From contig JAODTK010004666.1 in assembly GCA_026419785.1 (NCBI GenBank), forward strand, positions 124,001 through 188,000: a DNA stretch of 64,000 bases, given 5' to 3'. The position numbers and the translations under genes were made by a program. Of the stretch, positions 30,953 to 45,100 are shown one piece after another. How positions within the stretch are numbered: position 1 is the stretch's first letter; each line of letters begins with the position of its first letter. Below the pieces are notes generated by a model. The model ran no database searches. It saw only the letters and a list, made by a program, of their open reading frames with translations, and was not told the DNA's origin. Source of the DNA: Sclerodactyla briareus (Eukaryota > Echinodermata > Holothuroidea > Dendrochirotida > Sclerodactylidae).

Positions 30953-32640
30953 ACCCCCCCCCCCCCTTAGTAATCAGATTTTATTCAAAATATGCTATCC
31001 AGTGTTCACCTTGCCGCCTCTTCGAGATTCCTTTCCAGCTCCGGCTATTTGGGATAGTACTGTGGACTATAAATGCTAAAGTAACTCTTCTCTACTCTAC
31101 TGATAACAGCGAACAGGTTCGAGGAAAAAAAATCGAAAGATGAGTTGACAAGTTATCGACATTCGAAGATATAGGCTCTGCCGGGGGGCAATCATAAAGG
31201 ATGAATTTAGAATTAGTATAAAAAAACATCCATTCACTATTTTCAATTACCCACCAAAGCATGAGGGAAAAGTATACTGTTTACTCCTCCATTTCTCGTG
31301 TACGGATTCATTATTTAATTTTATATTATTTAATATGCTTCAAGCAGCTCCCTTCATCTCATTTCCTCTACTTTCCACAGAGCGCTACTGAAAATACATG
31401 ATAGGATGTTTGGCATAATCCTCGGTGGCGGAGGCACGCACACGCACAAACCACACACACTCGCACACTCACTCACACATAAATATATGCAACTTGGCTT
31501 TCGCAAGCCAATGATGTATATAATATCACCATTATGCAATAATATGAATCACCCTTGACGTATTGTTCTACGATGATGATCAGTTTGATAACGAGATGTT
31601 TTAAGCCCGTTCCTTCAGTCGACGGCAGCAGTTCTCGCCGCAGATTTTTTTTTAGGGCGCAGACGGGCAAAGTAATATAGCAGTTCCTGTCTTAGCAACC
31701 TACCTTCCTGTAATGATAGAATCTGTCAAGGTCGAGACAAACAACTCAAGATAAAATATGCTCTCCGCGCAGCTCTCAAATAAGGTTATATGCACTTGAG
31801 AAGACAGCCCCGAGTCATTTCGGGTTCCTAACTCGTCTCATCGAAGCCAGCCATTTGACTAATGACGCTCCGATATTCGAGACCTAAATTAGTTGAAAGC
31901 ATTGATTTGTAAACCATATCGTCTCGCTGGTTCACCAATTTGAGGAAGTATCCTAATCCAGTGTCCAGGCGAGAGAGATAACGAAAAACAGAAACAGTTA
32001 TCAAGTCATAATTTGTGACACAAATGACGGATATTACGAAGAGGTCGCTCCCCTCAGAAATTCATTAGGAGAATATACGTCTGTCGCCGTGGATAGGAAC
32101 AAAACAAGTTGGGTCATTGTCGAATAATGTCCAGAAAGCCGAGGGGCGATAAACCGTACCAAAGCTGATTTGTAATACACGACTGTTTAGTATATTAAGG
32201 TACATTCATTCTCAAATGAATATTGATTCCCGTTTAAGGCAACCTAAAAGCCTAATTGTCCACACGTACGTTCCTTTACGTCTTCAGATCATCAGATTAT
32301 TTTGGCTTTGGGAACACAGGGTTAGCTGCTTCGCCTTCATAGGATTTTTTTGGTTTCCGCGACACCCACGGCTTCTTCTGTGTTGCTCAACAAGGCCCTA
32401 GGAAAATAACACACATTACAGCCTTTCGGCAGCATGTTCCGCTTTATTTGTTAGGCTAGAATTCCAAAGGTACAGATGCGGCCACAAAAAAAAAAAAAAA
32501 AAAAAAAACTTCTTGTAGAATATGATATAGGTATATGAACGTTGGAATGCTTTATAAAGGTGTTCCTTTGTATCTATTCGCGGTGGGTAACAATGCCTCA
32601 TCAGCGCATGTGGCAAGTTTACCCACTCAGTACTCGTTCC
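30953..32640. other. Intergenic stretch; low-complexity runs only
   Basis: C run at about 30954-30966; CAC-rich tract at about 31437-31470; poly-A run at about 32486-32508 preceded by unique DNA. No gene or known repeat is recognised. Confidence 0.4.
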
Positions 32641-32689
32641 ATTTTATTTGGATGGATTGGCTGACTGCCGACTCATGAGTTCAAGCTAC

Positions 32690-33720
32690 GAATGTGGATG
32701 GGATATGTTGATGATGTATGAGAGATAGTTAGAAGAGACCAAGTGTTCACATTGGCTGAGCATCTCAACGAAACAGGAAGTACAGGAAATATCAAGTTCA
32801 CTGCTGACTGACGCCGAAGACAACGGTAGTATGCCTTCCTCAGACACGCTAATTGTCAGCAAGCCTGATGACAGTCTCAAGCTCGCGTGGTATTCGAAAA
32901 AGACCCATACAGACCTGTATTTGAAATTTCACTCCAATCATCTTTTGCGTCACAAGCTTGGAGTCGTCAGAACATTGCTCGATCATTTTGAAAACGTTGT
33001 TACAGATAATTTTGACAGACCAAGAAACCAAGATAAGAGAGGGTTGAGTAAGTGTGGTTATCCAGCATGGGCAATAAACAATGGCAAAGAGAGATGAAAC
33101 AACTGGAAGATCATCAAACAGCAACCGAGGAAGAAGTAGAAGAAGTGAAGAAGTAGTTGTTATCCCCTGGGAGAAAGGGGTTTCACAAAGGGCACAGAGA
33201 ACTTCCAGATAATATGACATTGATACATCAATGAAGAAAATGAACAGGCGAGACAGTTGTTAGTTCATCCAAGGGACAAGAAAGGGCTACAGGGATAAAG
33301 CAAAGTGATGTATGAGTTTCCTTGCAAGTCTTGCGAGGTAACCTACATAGAGGAAACAGGAAAGCACTTGGAGCTAGGCTAAAAGGTAATCAGAAAGACT
33401 CAAACAATCAGTAGAGCAGAAGAAAGGCAGGCTGAAAATATCAGTCACAAGTCGGCAGTCACAGACCATTACACGCGACAAACCATCGTACAGATTAGAC
33501 GAATACAACAGTCGTAGATCGGGATAGAAACAGGAGAGGCGATCGGGATGAGACGGAGACGGAGATAAAGAACCTACAATCTGTCGCATATCTACGAGAG
33601 AATTATAACAGCGCCATCACTTAGAGAAGAGTGTGGTCATTCCTGGAACGGACTTCGTGCAGTGGAGACGTTGGAACGTCTTTGTTAGTGTGCCAAAATT
33701 TTGTCTAATTTCGTGTTTAA
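32690..33720 (+). mobile_element. Penelope-like element, 3' part (RT end plus GIY-YIG nuclease), broken
   Basis: The plus strand shows a YVDD catalytic box of reverse transcriptase near 32710, then LKLAWYSKKTHTDLYL and HKLGVVRTLLDH with CGYPAWA (about 32880-33075), a run typical of Penelope-like RTs. Next comes YEFPCKSCEVTYIEETGK (about 33312-33365), the start of the GIY-YIG endonuclease that is diagnostic of this family, and then an SVTDH-like and R-E-(A/L)-type tail. The 5' half is missing and the copy carries several breaks, so it is an old inactive remnant. Confidence 0.85.
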
Positions 33721-36700
33721 TATTCTGCTCTCTAATATACTAGTCCAGATCAGCTATGGTCTTCGTGAATGAAGTGGAACATGTGTAGGAGGGGCTGATA
33801 TTCTTACTGAAGGCAGAGGGAACACCAGGCCCCATAAGTAAGATATCTCGGCAGAGTGTGAAACGTAGTTTTCAACAACAGTGTCCGGAAAATCACGGCC
33901 ACCCTATGTTCTCTGGTCCAGAGCTATATCGATGTCATCACACTTGTTGAAGTTTCAACAACAAAAAATTATAGTTCGACAGCAAATCGATTCTCAATTT
34001 CTTTTTATTTCATCGGCAGAAATTCCACCGCATGGTTCTGCAACCAGTGATCCGGAGTGCTTAGGCTTGATTCCGTGTCTGCCCTTTTTGGTATCACGCA
34101 GCTATGGGCATAGGTCTAGGTCTAAGTTAAGATAGAAATGTCCAAAAATCAGAGATTCCTCTTTGTAGTTTGCCTTTCGCCCCATATCTTTCCACACCTT
34201 TTGTAATATTCTCAGCACCTCACTCAGTATCAATACAGCATAAGAACTATTCCAATGTCCTATTCCTCACTCGAACTGAGGTTGGCTTCTGAGAATCCTC
34301 AAACCTGATACAGTGCCCACGGTATCTGAAGTGTACGCCCAACATTTGAGCTGCTCTCTGCTTTCTACCGCGTGCGAGGCCATCTGTAACGAAGTTCAGG
34401 TTTCGCTCACGGACGAGTGAGCTCTGCAACCCTTGCATTCCAACATTCAGATTTATTCGAGGCGGTAGACCAAAGTATATTCATGCTCTTCATCTGTGTC
34501 TTGAATTCATTCACTGTGGTACCTCTCCCCGAGCACCTCTCTCTCTGCGATGTGCGTTCCTCCCTCCCTCCCTCCCTCTCCCACTTAGGAGATCTGAAAA
34601 GCGAGTCTACTTCCATGACATCATTTACTGTGAATCTCTGTGTGTACTTTCCCGTTCCTTCCGGCATCAAACCAGGGCAATACAGTTCCCGAGAGTTGTC
34701 ACGACCGAGGTGGCCCGGGGGGAGCAAGCAGTCCAGTGAATCGAGTGTTTAGATGGTGGGTGGCTTTTAAACCACCTATGACCAGCGTGGGCCTTGTCAC
34801 TGCGCGTATTCACTTCTTCAAAATCACTAATGATTCGAGATTCTGTTTTTATAACATCTACGTCTCCCATTCGGTTCGCCCCAATCCTAACTCGTTTTGC
34901 TCCTGGTATGCTACCTTCAATTTTTGTCAGTCAAAATTGATAAAATATGTTATTAACTTCTTTTCTTGAAAACGCCGGAAAATATATAAATGACATTCGG
35001 AATGCTGACACGATACTACATACATCGATATTTTTTTTTTTCATGGTGATTCAATCACTTTGCGATTTGCATGGTATGCGCCGCCATCGGAAGGCGCGGA
35101 TGGCAAATTTTTCTTGCAAAATTAATTCAAACAACAGCAACAATGATTCATTAATGTCCTGAAATCTCGTTTGAATATTTACTAGAATCTCTTAAATTGA
35201 GTTAGCTGAAAGCAGAAAGATTTTTGTGATATGAAATGAACGGGAACATCATATTGTAGAGCGATACCACTGGATATCGCGGAACGGCAGAATGATCATT
35301 CCTAAAAAAAAGGAAATGTGACATTTCTGAAGGTTCGGGGCTGCGTCTTGATATTTAGTCGAAGTTGGTAAAAAACATCTCACCATAATCTACAATAAAG
35401 GTTACTGGAGAATCATCGCCATTATCGGTTTCGACGAAGGTGTAGTCTGGAACAATAGGATAAGATGCCTAAACTGCCTAACGCCATTGGCGATCACGGA
35501 CAGGACTGGAGGAGGGGGGAAGGGGGCCACCTGAATATGTTTATATTTGGGGACATCCCCCAAAATTAGGATGACTTTGTTACCTTAATAATGGTTTCCG
35601 AATGCCATCATTCCGAACGTGCCAGTCGTATTTGGAAAATATGGTCTTCCAGTCATTGAAAGCCTCAAAGTGGGACGCTCTCAATTTTAGTTCAGAACGT
35701 CAGCGGGTTCCGCGCCAACGCCATAAATATTCTGTAAATAATCGAGAACAGGTCGATTTCATCCATCATGAAAGCAGTTAGGAAATTAGGTGGCTCAAGT
35801 ATGGGGGTGAGTTTCGCGCACGGTCGTCAGATGCGGACATGAAGAGTAGGTCTCGGCAGTCGGATGGAATATGAAAGTTACACCCCTGCCCTTTTTAGGT
35901 TCTAGATGTATCACCCGTGTTCAGCCGGCTTCCTAACCGTAGATACTGAAGGAAGCCAAGCTAAGGATATTTGACGGGTGGACGGAGGCTTGAATTGCTC
36001 CAGAGATCACGGGAAACATTTAGACACAGCACACAGTTGATTCTGATGCCTTGACATTCCGAACTGTGCAATGTTTCTCTTTTCTTATTTTTTTTTTTCA
36101 TTTGAATGGAACTCCTATAAAAGATTAACAGTGTATGCAGTGGTGTATGCGAGGAAATATATTATAGCACTATTTGGAAGAATATTTTTACTACCAGTGA
36201 AGAGATCACTGTGGGGACAATAGCAAACATTGCATCCATCCAATTCGTTGGACAGGAGCCTATGTAGTCATACAAGGAATTGATGTAGTCAACATTTTTT
36301 TCCTTACCTACTTTGTAAAATCACAATGATCAGCTATTAATATTCCTCAGTGTTTGGGAAGTGTGCGTGCAAGATGTGGATTGGTGTTTTTGTGCTCCTA
36401 TAAAACCAAATTTAAAAAAAAAACCGTCGGATGGGGATGTGGAGTTGCAATACAGTGCCTGGAGCAGAATGGGATGGTAAAGAAGTTATACGCCTGATTC
36501 GCTAGCCATGGGACACTGAAGGCTCCATGATCTTTAATGGGCTGCATTTGACCTCCTGAACCCATATGTTTATTCTAGCAGGGGGTGTAGGTGAGAGATC
36601 AGCAGCTGTGTCTTTTCCCCTTTCTCTTAGTTCTCCGTGCATGGGGTTGCTCTTCTTTGCGAGGAAATTATGAGTGTGGCCCTCCTCGTGTCACTTTGTT

Positions 36701-37140
36701 CCAGAAGGAAAAAGAGGCTTGTCATTTGTGAAACTTCCACCCTGTGTAAATGATAGCGTCAGCCCGGCAGCCAGCCAACCATAATGTGATGTATTCTCGT
36801 GAGAGTCTTAGTTGCTTCATCTACTGTTAGCTGCGTACTCTCTCTGTTGAAAAAAAAAAAAAAAACCCGATGAGAAACTGTGTACGTGTACTTTTCACTT
36901 ATATCATCCCATCTTGTTGGTTTGTGGAGAATGATTCAGCACAAATATAGATGGCCCGCGACCTCTAGAATGAATGCATCGCTTGCTTGGCTTACCGGGC
37001 ATCGACCTTGGACTCCAACAGGCGGTCACTTGTACCTCTGCCCGGGAGTGCAAAGCGTCCTCGTAATATTTCAAACAGATCGCCCTCTTTATTGCGACGC
37101 ACTGGAATGTTTTCCGCATCAATATTTAAACAGGGCAACA
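33721..37140. other. Intergenic stretch with minor repeats
   Basis: CCCT-rich run at about 34557-34580. A GTCGGATGG.(A/G)T.TG motif with TTA(C/T)AC(G/C)CCTG follows at about 35860 and 36428-36500, loosely like family R1. I recognise no gene. Confidence 0.35.
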
Positions 37141-37215
37141 TCAGCGGCTTCATTCCCATACTGTTGCTCACAACAGACGGATAACATGCCTATAAGTGTT
37201 GTAATAACAACCAGA
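37140..37215 (+). repeat. Dispersed repeat R2, copy 1
   Basis: CATTCCCATACTGTTGCTCA, then ACAGACGGATAACATGCC and AGTGTTGTAATAAC, matches the segment at about 39855-39915. Confidence 0.6.
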
Positions 37216-37221
37216 GGCTTT

Positions 37222-37395
37222 GAGGTTCTTCATTATTTGTAAGGCACTGGAATGATTTCCCACATCATTGTAGATACGGAGCACCATCAGTGACGCTCGA
37301 GGCTCTTCATTATTTGTGAGGCACTGGAATGATTTCCCACATCATTGTTTGTACAGAGCACCTCCAGTGGCGATAGAGCTTCTTTCATTATATCC
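37222..37395 (+). repeat. Tandem repeat, 77 bp period, about 2.2 units
   Basis: Units start at 37222, 37299 and 37376 with GAG(G/C)(T/C)TCTTCATTATTTGT, then AAGGCACTGGAATGATTTCC and CACATCATTG. Units 1 and 2 are roughly 85-90% identical. A more diverged relative (GACGCACTGGAATGTTTTCC) precedes the array at about 37097. Confidence 0.9.
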
Positions 37396-37439
37396 CAGCG
37401 ACACGAGTAGTGTCCGGAGATATTATGGTTTCGGGTATG

Positions 37440-37905
37440 TAGCCGCCGCCGCCCCAGGCTCCGCCGCCGCGGCCGGAAACTTCAGGCGTTAGCGCAATAA
37501 CTCTTTAACGGCTTATCCGATCGATCGGAAACTTGGTACACATGTAAACGCCTTGGTGAAATCTCGGATGAGTGCGGAAGTAGGCATTACTGCATGTCTG
37601 CTGCCCTCTAGTTTGCAGGTGTTACACGAAAATACTGAGTTTATCCGAATTACACGAAACTTGGTGGGTGGGGACAAAAGTTAGTCCCGAAAAACATGAC
37701 GGTAATTTCAAGGTTACCAGAGGTCAATTTTTTCCTCGCCATTTCGTCGTATTGAAAAAAAAAAAACCTCAGTGAATGAGGACTGTTGTTAGTCCTAAAC
37801 AACTGTAGGTCATTTCAAGGTAACAGGAAGTCAAATTTGCATAATCATGCGATTTTTCTAACTTTTCTGCGGGGATATACACGTCGGCGGTTTACCCCCT
37901 GCACA
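37440..37905 (+). repeat. Old dispersed repeat with internal 107-bp duplication
   Basis: Starts GC-rich (GCCGCCGCC). It contains TTATCCGATCGATCGGAAAC and CACGAAACTTGGTGGGTGG. The phrase GGT(A/C)ATTTCAAGGT(T)A then CAG(A/G)(A/G)GTCAA occurs twice, at about 37700 and 37808. This 'unit plus acute phrase' style is common in marine invertebrate repeats; the class is unknown. Confidence 0.5.
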
Positions 37906-39854
37906 TGTCTTGTTATCAGTTGTGCGATAATCGAATATATTCTTTCATCATTGTTCAGTTGGATCACTACCCGAAACCATATAATTTTTTCCCGGGTCAG
38001 TCCTAATAATAGAATATTTAACTTCTTTGTTCTACAAGCCGGCCACCCTTCTCATATTAGAAGCTCGCACAGAACACAATGGAACACAGTACTAGAACAG
38101 AATCCATCAGTGGAATATGATCTCAATATTTATTTTCATTAAATCACATTGGTAGTTTCAACATCGATTCTACCAAAACGTAGAATTGAACAATACAAAA
38201 CAATGCCCCATATAAACAAGACAGAAGCAAAAACAACGCATCGCAAACTCTGGTTGTCTTCTCATTGAATAAACGAGTACATAGAATCTTACCAAACTAT
38301 TGACGAAATCCTACGTTTATAGAAAATAAATGGCATGGAATTAGTTCTTGATAAGTAACGTTTAACATTATTTAGAAACTGATACTTTCAATCCTACATC
38401 GGTTGTATAAAAAAAAAAACACTGTCGGGGGAAATTAATTCAACAACGATGTGTCTGTTGACATTAGGCCAACGATCTGGGAGAATGAACTCGGCTATTT
38501 AGGCGATATATAACGACAATTCTACACGAGCGTTGTTCAGTATTGGTTTAATTCTTTACTTCTCATACATGCGAACAACGGTGATCGACTCCTGTTGTGA
38601 ATAAACAAGCTTCACGGACTTCCGTATGCTGGGGTTTCTGGATCTAGACGTCTTTTCAGGTTGGGGGGAAGGGGGAGCAAGTCGATAGGTGGTGACCTAG
38701 TCACATTTTCTCTATATTTACACCTCAGGCTCACGCCCTGTCCCTACGAACAAAAATTGCGCTGAAAGTTTCACTAACCTATGTTTCGGTTCAGGGGGAC
38801 CGGAATAATTTCGTCCGCCCTTTGAATCATATCGATGGAGGAAGCATTATGCTTTGCCGGCTTCCATTTGTGTGCTGGGCGATATTGGCGTTTCTATCAC
38901 TCCAATGGGAGGTCCATAGAGTTTCCGTAGGTAAAATGTTAGGGAGAATGTCGAGGTTCGAACGTAAAGTGAGGTTCAACATTTCAACGATGAAAAATTA
39001 ACATATAAAATGAATGCATATGATTGGGCTCATAAGTGTCGATCATATCTTTTTCATTTCAGTCTCGGTAAAATGATCTCGAAGGGTGTATTCAACAATC
39101 GATTCGATGCAACGAGTTAAAAATATTGTGAATGAGTTAAACGTATGATTGCCTATAAATTGCTTATAACTTGTTTACGTTTCTAGTATATAACATCTCT
39201 TTGCCTGTTAGAACAGATACACGGCTGATAGATGCCGTTTAACTCGTGTTTTGACGCTCAAGCTTTCGTCGAGACGACTGTTGTTGTTGCGAATTTGTAC
39301 CAACCCATTGAGCTCGAATAGTCCATGTAATACCACAGAAGACTGCCGAATACCATTGCGGCCCTTATGCTACCCTGTAGAAGTGACGTGGCATGGCCAG
39401 CAGCATACGTCTGTAACTGTAGTATGTGATTGTCGTTTTTCAGCTCCTATTTAGCTTTGATCATAGGGCTACCATTATTGAGGGGAGTTCCCGGAGAGTA
39501 TGGCGACAGAATGACACCATGTACAGATGTAATGAATGTTATAATGTTACCAGGAAAATTAGGGTTATTCTGATATAATAGATTAGTTGTTCAACATCAC
39601 ACTTAATTACTGCGACCAACTGAAACGTCGTTACTCAAGTAGCGAAATAATGACTACCACGGGTTTCAGTTGCTTGGGATGATTGCCATGGGTAACATTA
39701 TGAGCAAACTCAGTTTATTAGGATATGAGGACTGAAAGTATTTGCAGTTTGTAACAGCGACGTTTTGGTATAGTTCAACTATATCAAGCATCGCGTAGGC
39801 ACGGTTGCCCGATAAAACGCAACTAGTGCCTCCAATCCGTAAAACAGCTCATAT

Positions 39855-39920
39855 TCATCCCCATAGCTGTACTCACAACACACGAATAACACATGCCATG
39901 AGTGTTGTTATAACGCAGCT
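39855..39920 (+). repeat. Dispersed repeat R2, copy 2
   Basis: CATTCATCCCCATAGCTGTA then CTCACAACACACGAATAACA and TGAGTGTTGTTATAAC; partner of 37140-37215. Confidence 0.6.
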
Positions 39921-41039
39921 TAATCAACTGAATTGTGCTGATTGGCTATTGGAATCAGCTACGCTGTGTCTGTAACATCCTTTGATTACCAATAAAGTTG
40001 TTCCACCGACTGTGTTGTATTTTTTTAGTCATCTTGCATGCTGTACAACAATTATTACAGGAGTGCCCATCACCCACATTTCATCTAGTATATACTGAAT
40101 CTCTTACTATGATCCTATGGGTGATCGACTATCACTATTTAATACTGTCAGGTAGCTAGCTGAGTTTGAGGAAAGAAGATCAAGTCGCGGTTGTTGACTC
40201 AATATAACACAGTATCATTATAGCAGCACTCAGTTAGTGGTTCACTTATCCATTAGTAACTCATAGTCTCATATCTCTCAGTAGCTACTAAGGAAAAATT
40301 CACCACCCGAGGCGGTCAGGTAATCGGAAAACAACATACATGATATAGAAATGAATTGCAATAATGTTACTCTAGCTGACTGTCAGTGACAAGTGAGGCG
40401 CCCATCTGGCCAGAACCTCAGGAACCATCCGATGAAACTTATATACCTGAAAGAACTCATATGGTATGCTCGTCATCATCGCCTATACAATACTACTCCG
40501 GCCATCATAGCTATGGTATCCTGTAGTTTCGCCGTCACTAGCTTGACAGTATCCTGGATGTAACCAACGACACGAAGCCATGGGAGACTCAATACTTTCT
40601 CGGCACACTCTGCCGAATGAACGGTCTAAACTCTCATAGCGAGTATCACTCAATAGTCATCTTGCGTGAGGTCCCAATCCTCGGCACCGAAACGAAGCAG
40701 CTTGGATCCTCAACGGATTAGAGGCTGGATGTCAGATCTAGCAATTGAGACTGCCGAGTTTGTGCAAAGTGGATTCTTTGCATTTTGGTGGGTCCGGTCC
40801 GGGGGATCAGCCCAGTTGCCTCATGAAGACTGGGGTCCTGTTATTTCAGGAGCGATTATCTCGTTACTCTTCTCATTGACTGCTTTGTAGATCGTCTGTG
40901 GAAATATCAAAAATTATTATTGTGGTCTGTGGTCTGTGGTAATATTGAAATAAATCAAAATTAATAAACAATGAATTGAGCATATCCTTAATAGAAACAC
41001 AAACAATACCAAGAGCCCAAGGGCTCTGTGGTTTCTTGC

Positions 41040-41128
41040 CTAGCGATGAGGAGTGGACATGTGGCTCAAAGGGGAATACCCCAAATGGCGTGTGTACACG
41101 TTCACAATAGGCTTTGTTTTCCTCTTCG
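41040..41128 (-). CDS. Possible terminal exon of the unknown minus-strand gene
   Basis: After AG at 41130-41129 the phase-1 frame from exon 9 reads KRKTKPIVNVYTRHLGYSPL then SHMSTPHR and TAG at 41042-41040. The phase fits and the tail is basic, but the acceptor (aaaattgcgatcag) has almost no pyrimidine tract, so this is tentative. Confidence 0.32.
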
Positions 41129-42080
41129 CTGATCGCAATTTTTTTTCCCAAGATGTGTGTGAGTAATTATTGTGTGCTCCCCAATCAGCTTCGCACACTG
41201 TACGTTCAACACCGAAATGTCACTGTTCCCTCATGACCTTTGACACAATATCATTATCATCTCATTGAGCTGTAACCGTGAACGGGCTCATACAATATCA
41301 TTGCAGTTGTTGGCACACCACACTGATGTCATCGATACAAGTTTGATGACAATCGGACATACGGTTGTCCAGACATTGACATTTCATGAATTGGCTTCTA
41401 AGCCCCGCCTACTCAAGAATATTATTAAATCGGCACAAAACCAGGGACACAACAGAAATGCTCACAAGAAATGTTTGGCGAAGCCACTTTAAGCCACGTC
41501 CCTCATGAATAATGAAGAGCACCAACACTACAATAACATAGTATTTATTCGCATTTCTCACTGATTTCAGCAAAACAAGTTTGACGGAAATCGGATCTAT
41601 GGTTGTCGAGACATTTGTATTATATGGTTTTACCTCTAAGGTCCGCCCACTCATGAATATTAACGAGAACGGCAACAAAAACAATAGAGATCATCTACTT
41701 ACTATGGGGCATCCATCAGTTTAGAATAAGAGTAATACTTCTTTCTGTCTTCCACTTATTGTGTTCCAGCAAAAATAATTTGAGCCTCACCCTTCAGGAA
41801 TATTGATGAGGACTAATAATACAATACCATAATATAGGTTGGCACTCCTCACCGATGTCAAGTTTGACGGAAATCGCACCAACGGTTGTCGAGATATTGT
41901 CATTTAATGATTTTGCGTCTAAGCCACGCCAATCATGGATATTAATGAGATCGGCACAAAGATAAAAAAAATGGGCACCCTTCACAACACGGTAGACCTA
42001 TATACCAAGTTTCAGTCTCATTAAACTTTCCCTCCTTGAGCTACAGTGGCCTCAAGCAGTGTCACAGACACATACACAGA

Positions 42081-42156
<76 letters not shown>

Positions 42157-45100
42157 CAACCTGACTACATAAGTTCCTTTGCTACCGCAAGGAACTAAAA
42201 ACGTACCAACCCAATTTTTATTATTTGCAGTTCCTCAGTTTACAGGTAGTTGGATGGTACGTCTTACAGGGCATGGGCGCAAGAATCTCTTCCCAATTAA
42301 ATAGACCGTGTTTTAGAGAGAATGGATAGACTTGTGATTTACGTTTTTACGTTCCAAAATTGCAGAGGGCTCACGAACATTGCACAATTTTGATACTAGC
42401 GCTCTTACTCGAATGGCGATCGATGTTGCTAAAATTTCGTTTGTCTTTCAATATAAAGAATTTGGTTTCATTTTTCTCGCTATGATATTGAAAATTCTTC
42501 ATCAATATATCATTTGCATCTATCCACCCTAGGTAACTGATGAAAACGCACTGGATTAGGGTGACACTTTAAAGCGTTCTGAACGCTCATGGGTACTTCT
42601 TGATGTCACTCTTCCAACACAAGAATCCCATGTAGACGCCGCAGTCCGCAAATGATGAGGTGAAGTGAAATTTTGATATGTGTTTGAAATGTTCTCTTCA
42701 TTTCAGTACACGACCATGTTAGTGACATACCTTTTTCTTGCCCTTTGTTGTGTATGGTCTTAGTTTAGCGGGAATTCGATGACAAGAAGCTTCGACATCT
42801 GTCTAGCCCCGTGAATATATATCCGAGACGCGTCAGAGGAGAGTGCGGATAGCCAATCCCCCCCCCCCCCCAAACAAAAATATAAAAAAATTAAGGAGCT
42901 GTTTAAATCTCAACAGCCAATCAGAATCAGCAATGGGTGATTTAGACTCCAACATATCTTCGTTTGATTGGTCCTCACATGGATCGTAGCAATCCCTACT
43001 TCTCTAATCCCCAATCCCTACGTAGCAATTTCTACTAATATGCTGTAAAGCAATTAGGCGATGAGAAAGAAAAAAAACAATCACGATGGTTTATCCTGCC
43101 CTCTCAGGTAAGGATTCCTGTTTTCACCAAAGCGGAAAATAGCAACAACAAATGTTGGATCACGAAGCAACGTTAGATATGGTCTCCAACCTAAATTCGT
43201 GGCTCCCAGGTTGAATCATAGCGCACCTACGTAATGATCCCTCTACGGTCTCCGTGATACGAGGAGACCTCGAGAGAGTACGAGGAGATTTACTGATCCT
43301 CCAGCATGTGAACCACGATGCATTACAGCACTATGCTCGCGTTGGGGGAACATTGAAACATTTGTCAGTTATATAGAGTCTATGACCTTACCTCGATGAC
43401 TCTCCGTCTTGTATCGAGTGGCATGTCTTCTAATAGTGACGTGCTCAGGAGCATTATGTTCTGGTTGCAGCTGTAGCTCTATTGAATCATCCTGAAGACG
43501 AGGGAGAAACAGAATGAAATTAGTTTAATAAACTGTTATAGATCGCCGTACCTTCGAAGTAGCATCTCGATTTAGATACGATGAATCAAGTTTTTTCTTC
43601 TTTTTCATGTACATTTCCTCTTCTTCACTGCCTATACGACAGACCATGCATAACGTATACCTGAGTTCATTTCGAGACCTAAGGTATTAGACTAGGCTTT
43701 CATGGATGCGGATGTCGGCTGAGGTAAGACACCATAAATGGCAAATTCATGCGAGTACTGTATTAAACCTGTCTGAATGAGCGCAAGTTGGTTTGCAGAG
43801 AGGAGACAAGTACCGTAGCAGTGAATGAAACGGACCGAACAATGAGAAGGCCAAGCAAAAAACTGTCAGTGTCTACCAATGTGGCATCGGCGTCGCCGCC
43901 CCGCGACAAATTCCTGCCATGGAATATCTCACCTATGAAGCAATTCAACGTCCCTTAATGCATGAGCTGCTTCGCATTTGGTGATCCTTTTATCTCATCA
44001 TGCAGTTCAATCTCTTCTAAGAGAGTCTCTCGCGATGTTTACATCCATATGCAACACCACATCCGCACCTATGGAATCCTTGCCTAACCCGACCCTGAAC
44101 TCACTGCTCCACGATGCTCTTTCTACAATGCTCTTCCTACGACACATACACATTTGACGCAGACATTCTAGAGAATTACGGAAGGGGCGGCAGCTGGAAC
44201 CAATACCAGGGACCGTTTACGACTTTAGGATCCCATACAGCAAACTGGATTTTGTGGAGTGTGGAATTATACTATACATTGCTGACACTGAGTAGGAGTG
44301 ATTGAGGGAACCATCAAGGGTATAATGTCGTTTTGATCCGAACAATATAGTGTTGTGGTGATATCGTAAACTTGTATTCTGACCAGCAGTGCCTAAATCA
44401 CCCTAGATGAATTGGGGTGTCGATCAATAACATGATACAGTAGTACCAGCCTCCTTGAAGGGCATTCTAACAGTTACTCAAGAACTGTGGATAATCTAAA
44501 TTTACCTGCACGCCTGGAATAATGTAAAATATCATATTTCAGCTCGGAACCCCGTAGTATTTTTGAAATTACAATAACATGAAATAAACTTAAAATATCC
44601 GCAATTCTAGAATCTTATTGAAATTTTCATTTTTATTTGGATCAAATGTGTCCCTTTCACCATCAGTAAAATATTCTAATTAAAACATTTTTGAAGCGCA
44701 ATTTACAATTAGTTCACGACATTCCAATACCGATAAAGCAAATTTACGACGAGGGCACACTGTAACGATAGCATTATGATATATATGTGCTTATCTGCGC
44801 TTTTTCGACGTGATTAAAGCGCTTCACATATCTTACCCCTGACTCATCAGTGACTGGGTACCCTGCACTATCTTTATATAGTACGCATCTCTTTCTGTTC
44901 ACTCCCGACACACCTCACTAATTTTCAATGATTCCTTCATCGGTCCCTAATTTTCCCAATAGAGTGCAGCCACATGCGACGCACGCCTACTAATCACAAG
45001 TCACCTCACAAGGTCCCCATTTTAACACGTGGGTAACGCGAGACAGTTGAGAGACATGCTTTGCCTAAGGCCACTACGGAAAAAGCCTGCGGCTTTGTGG

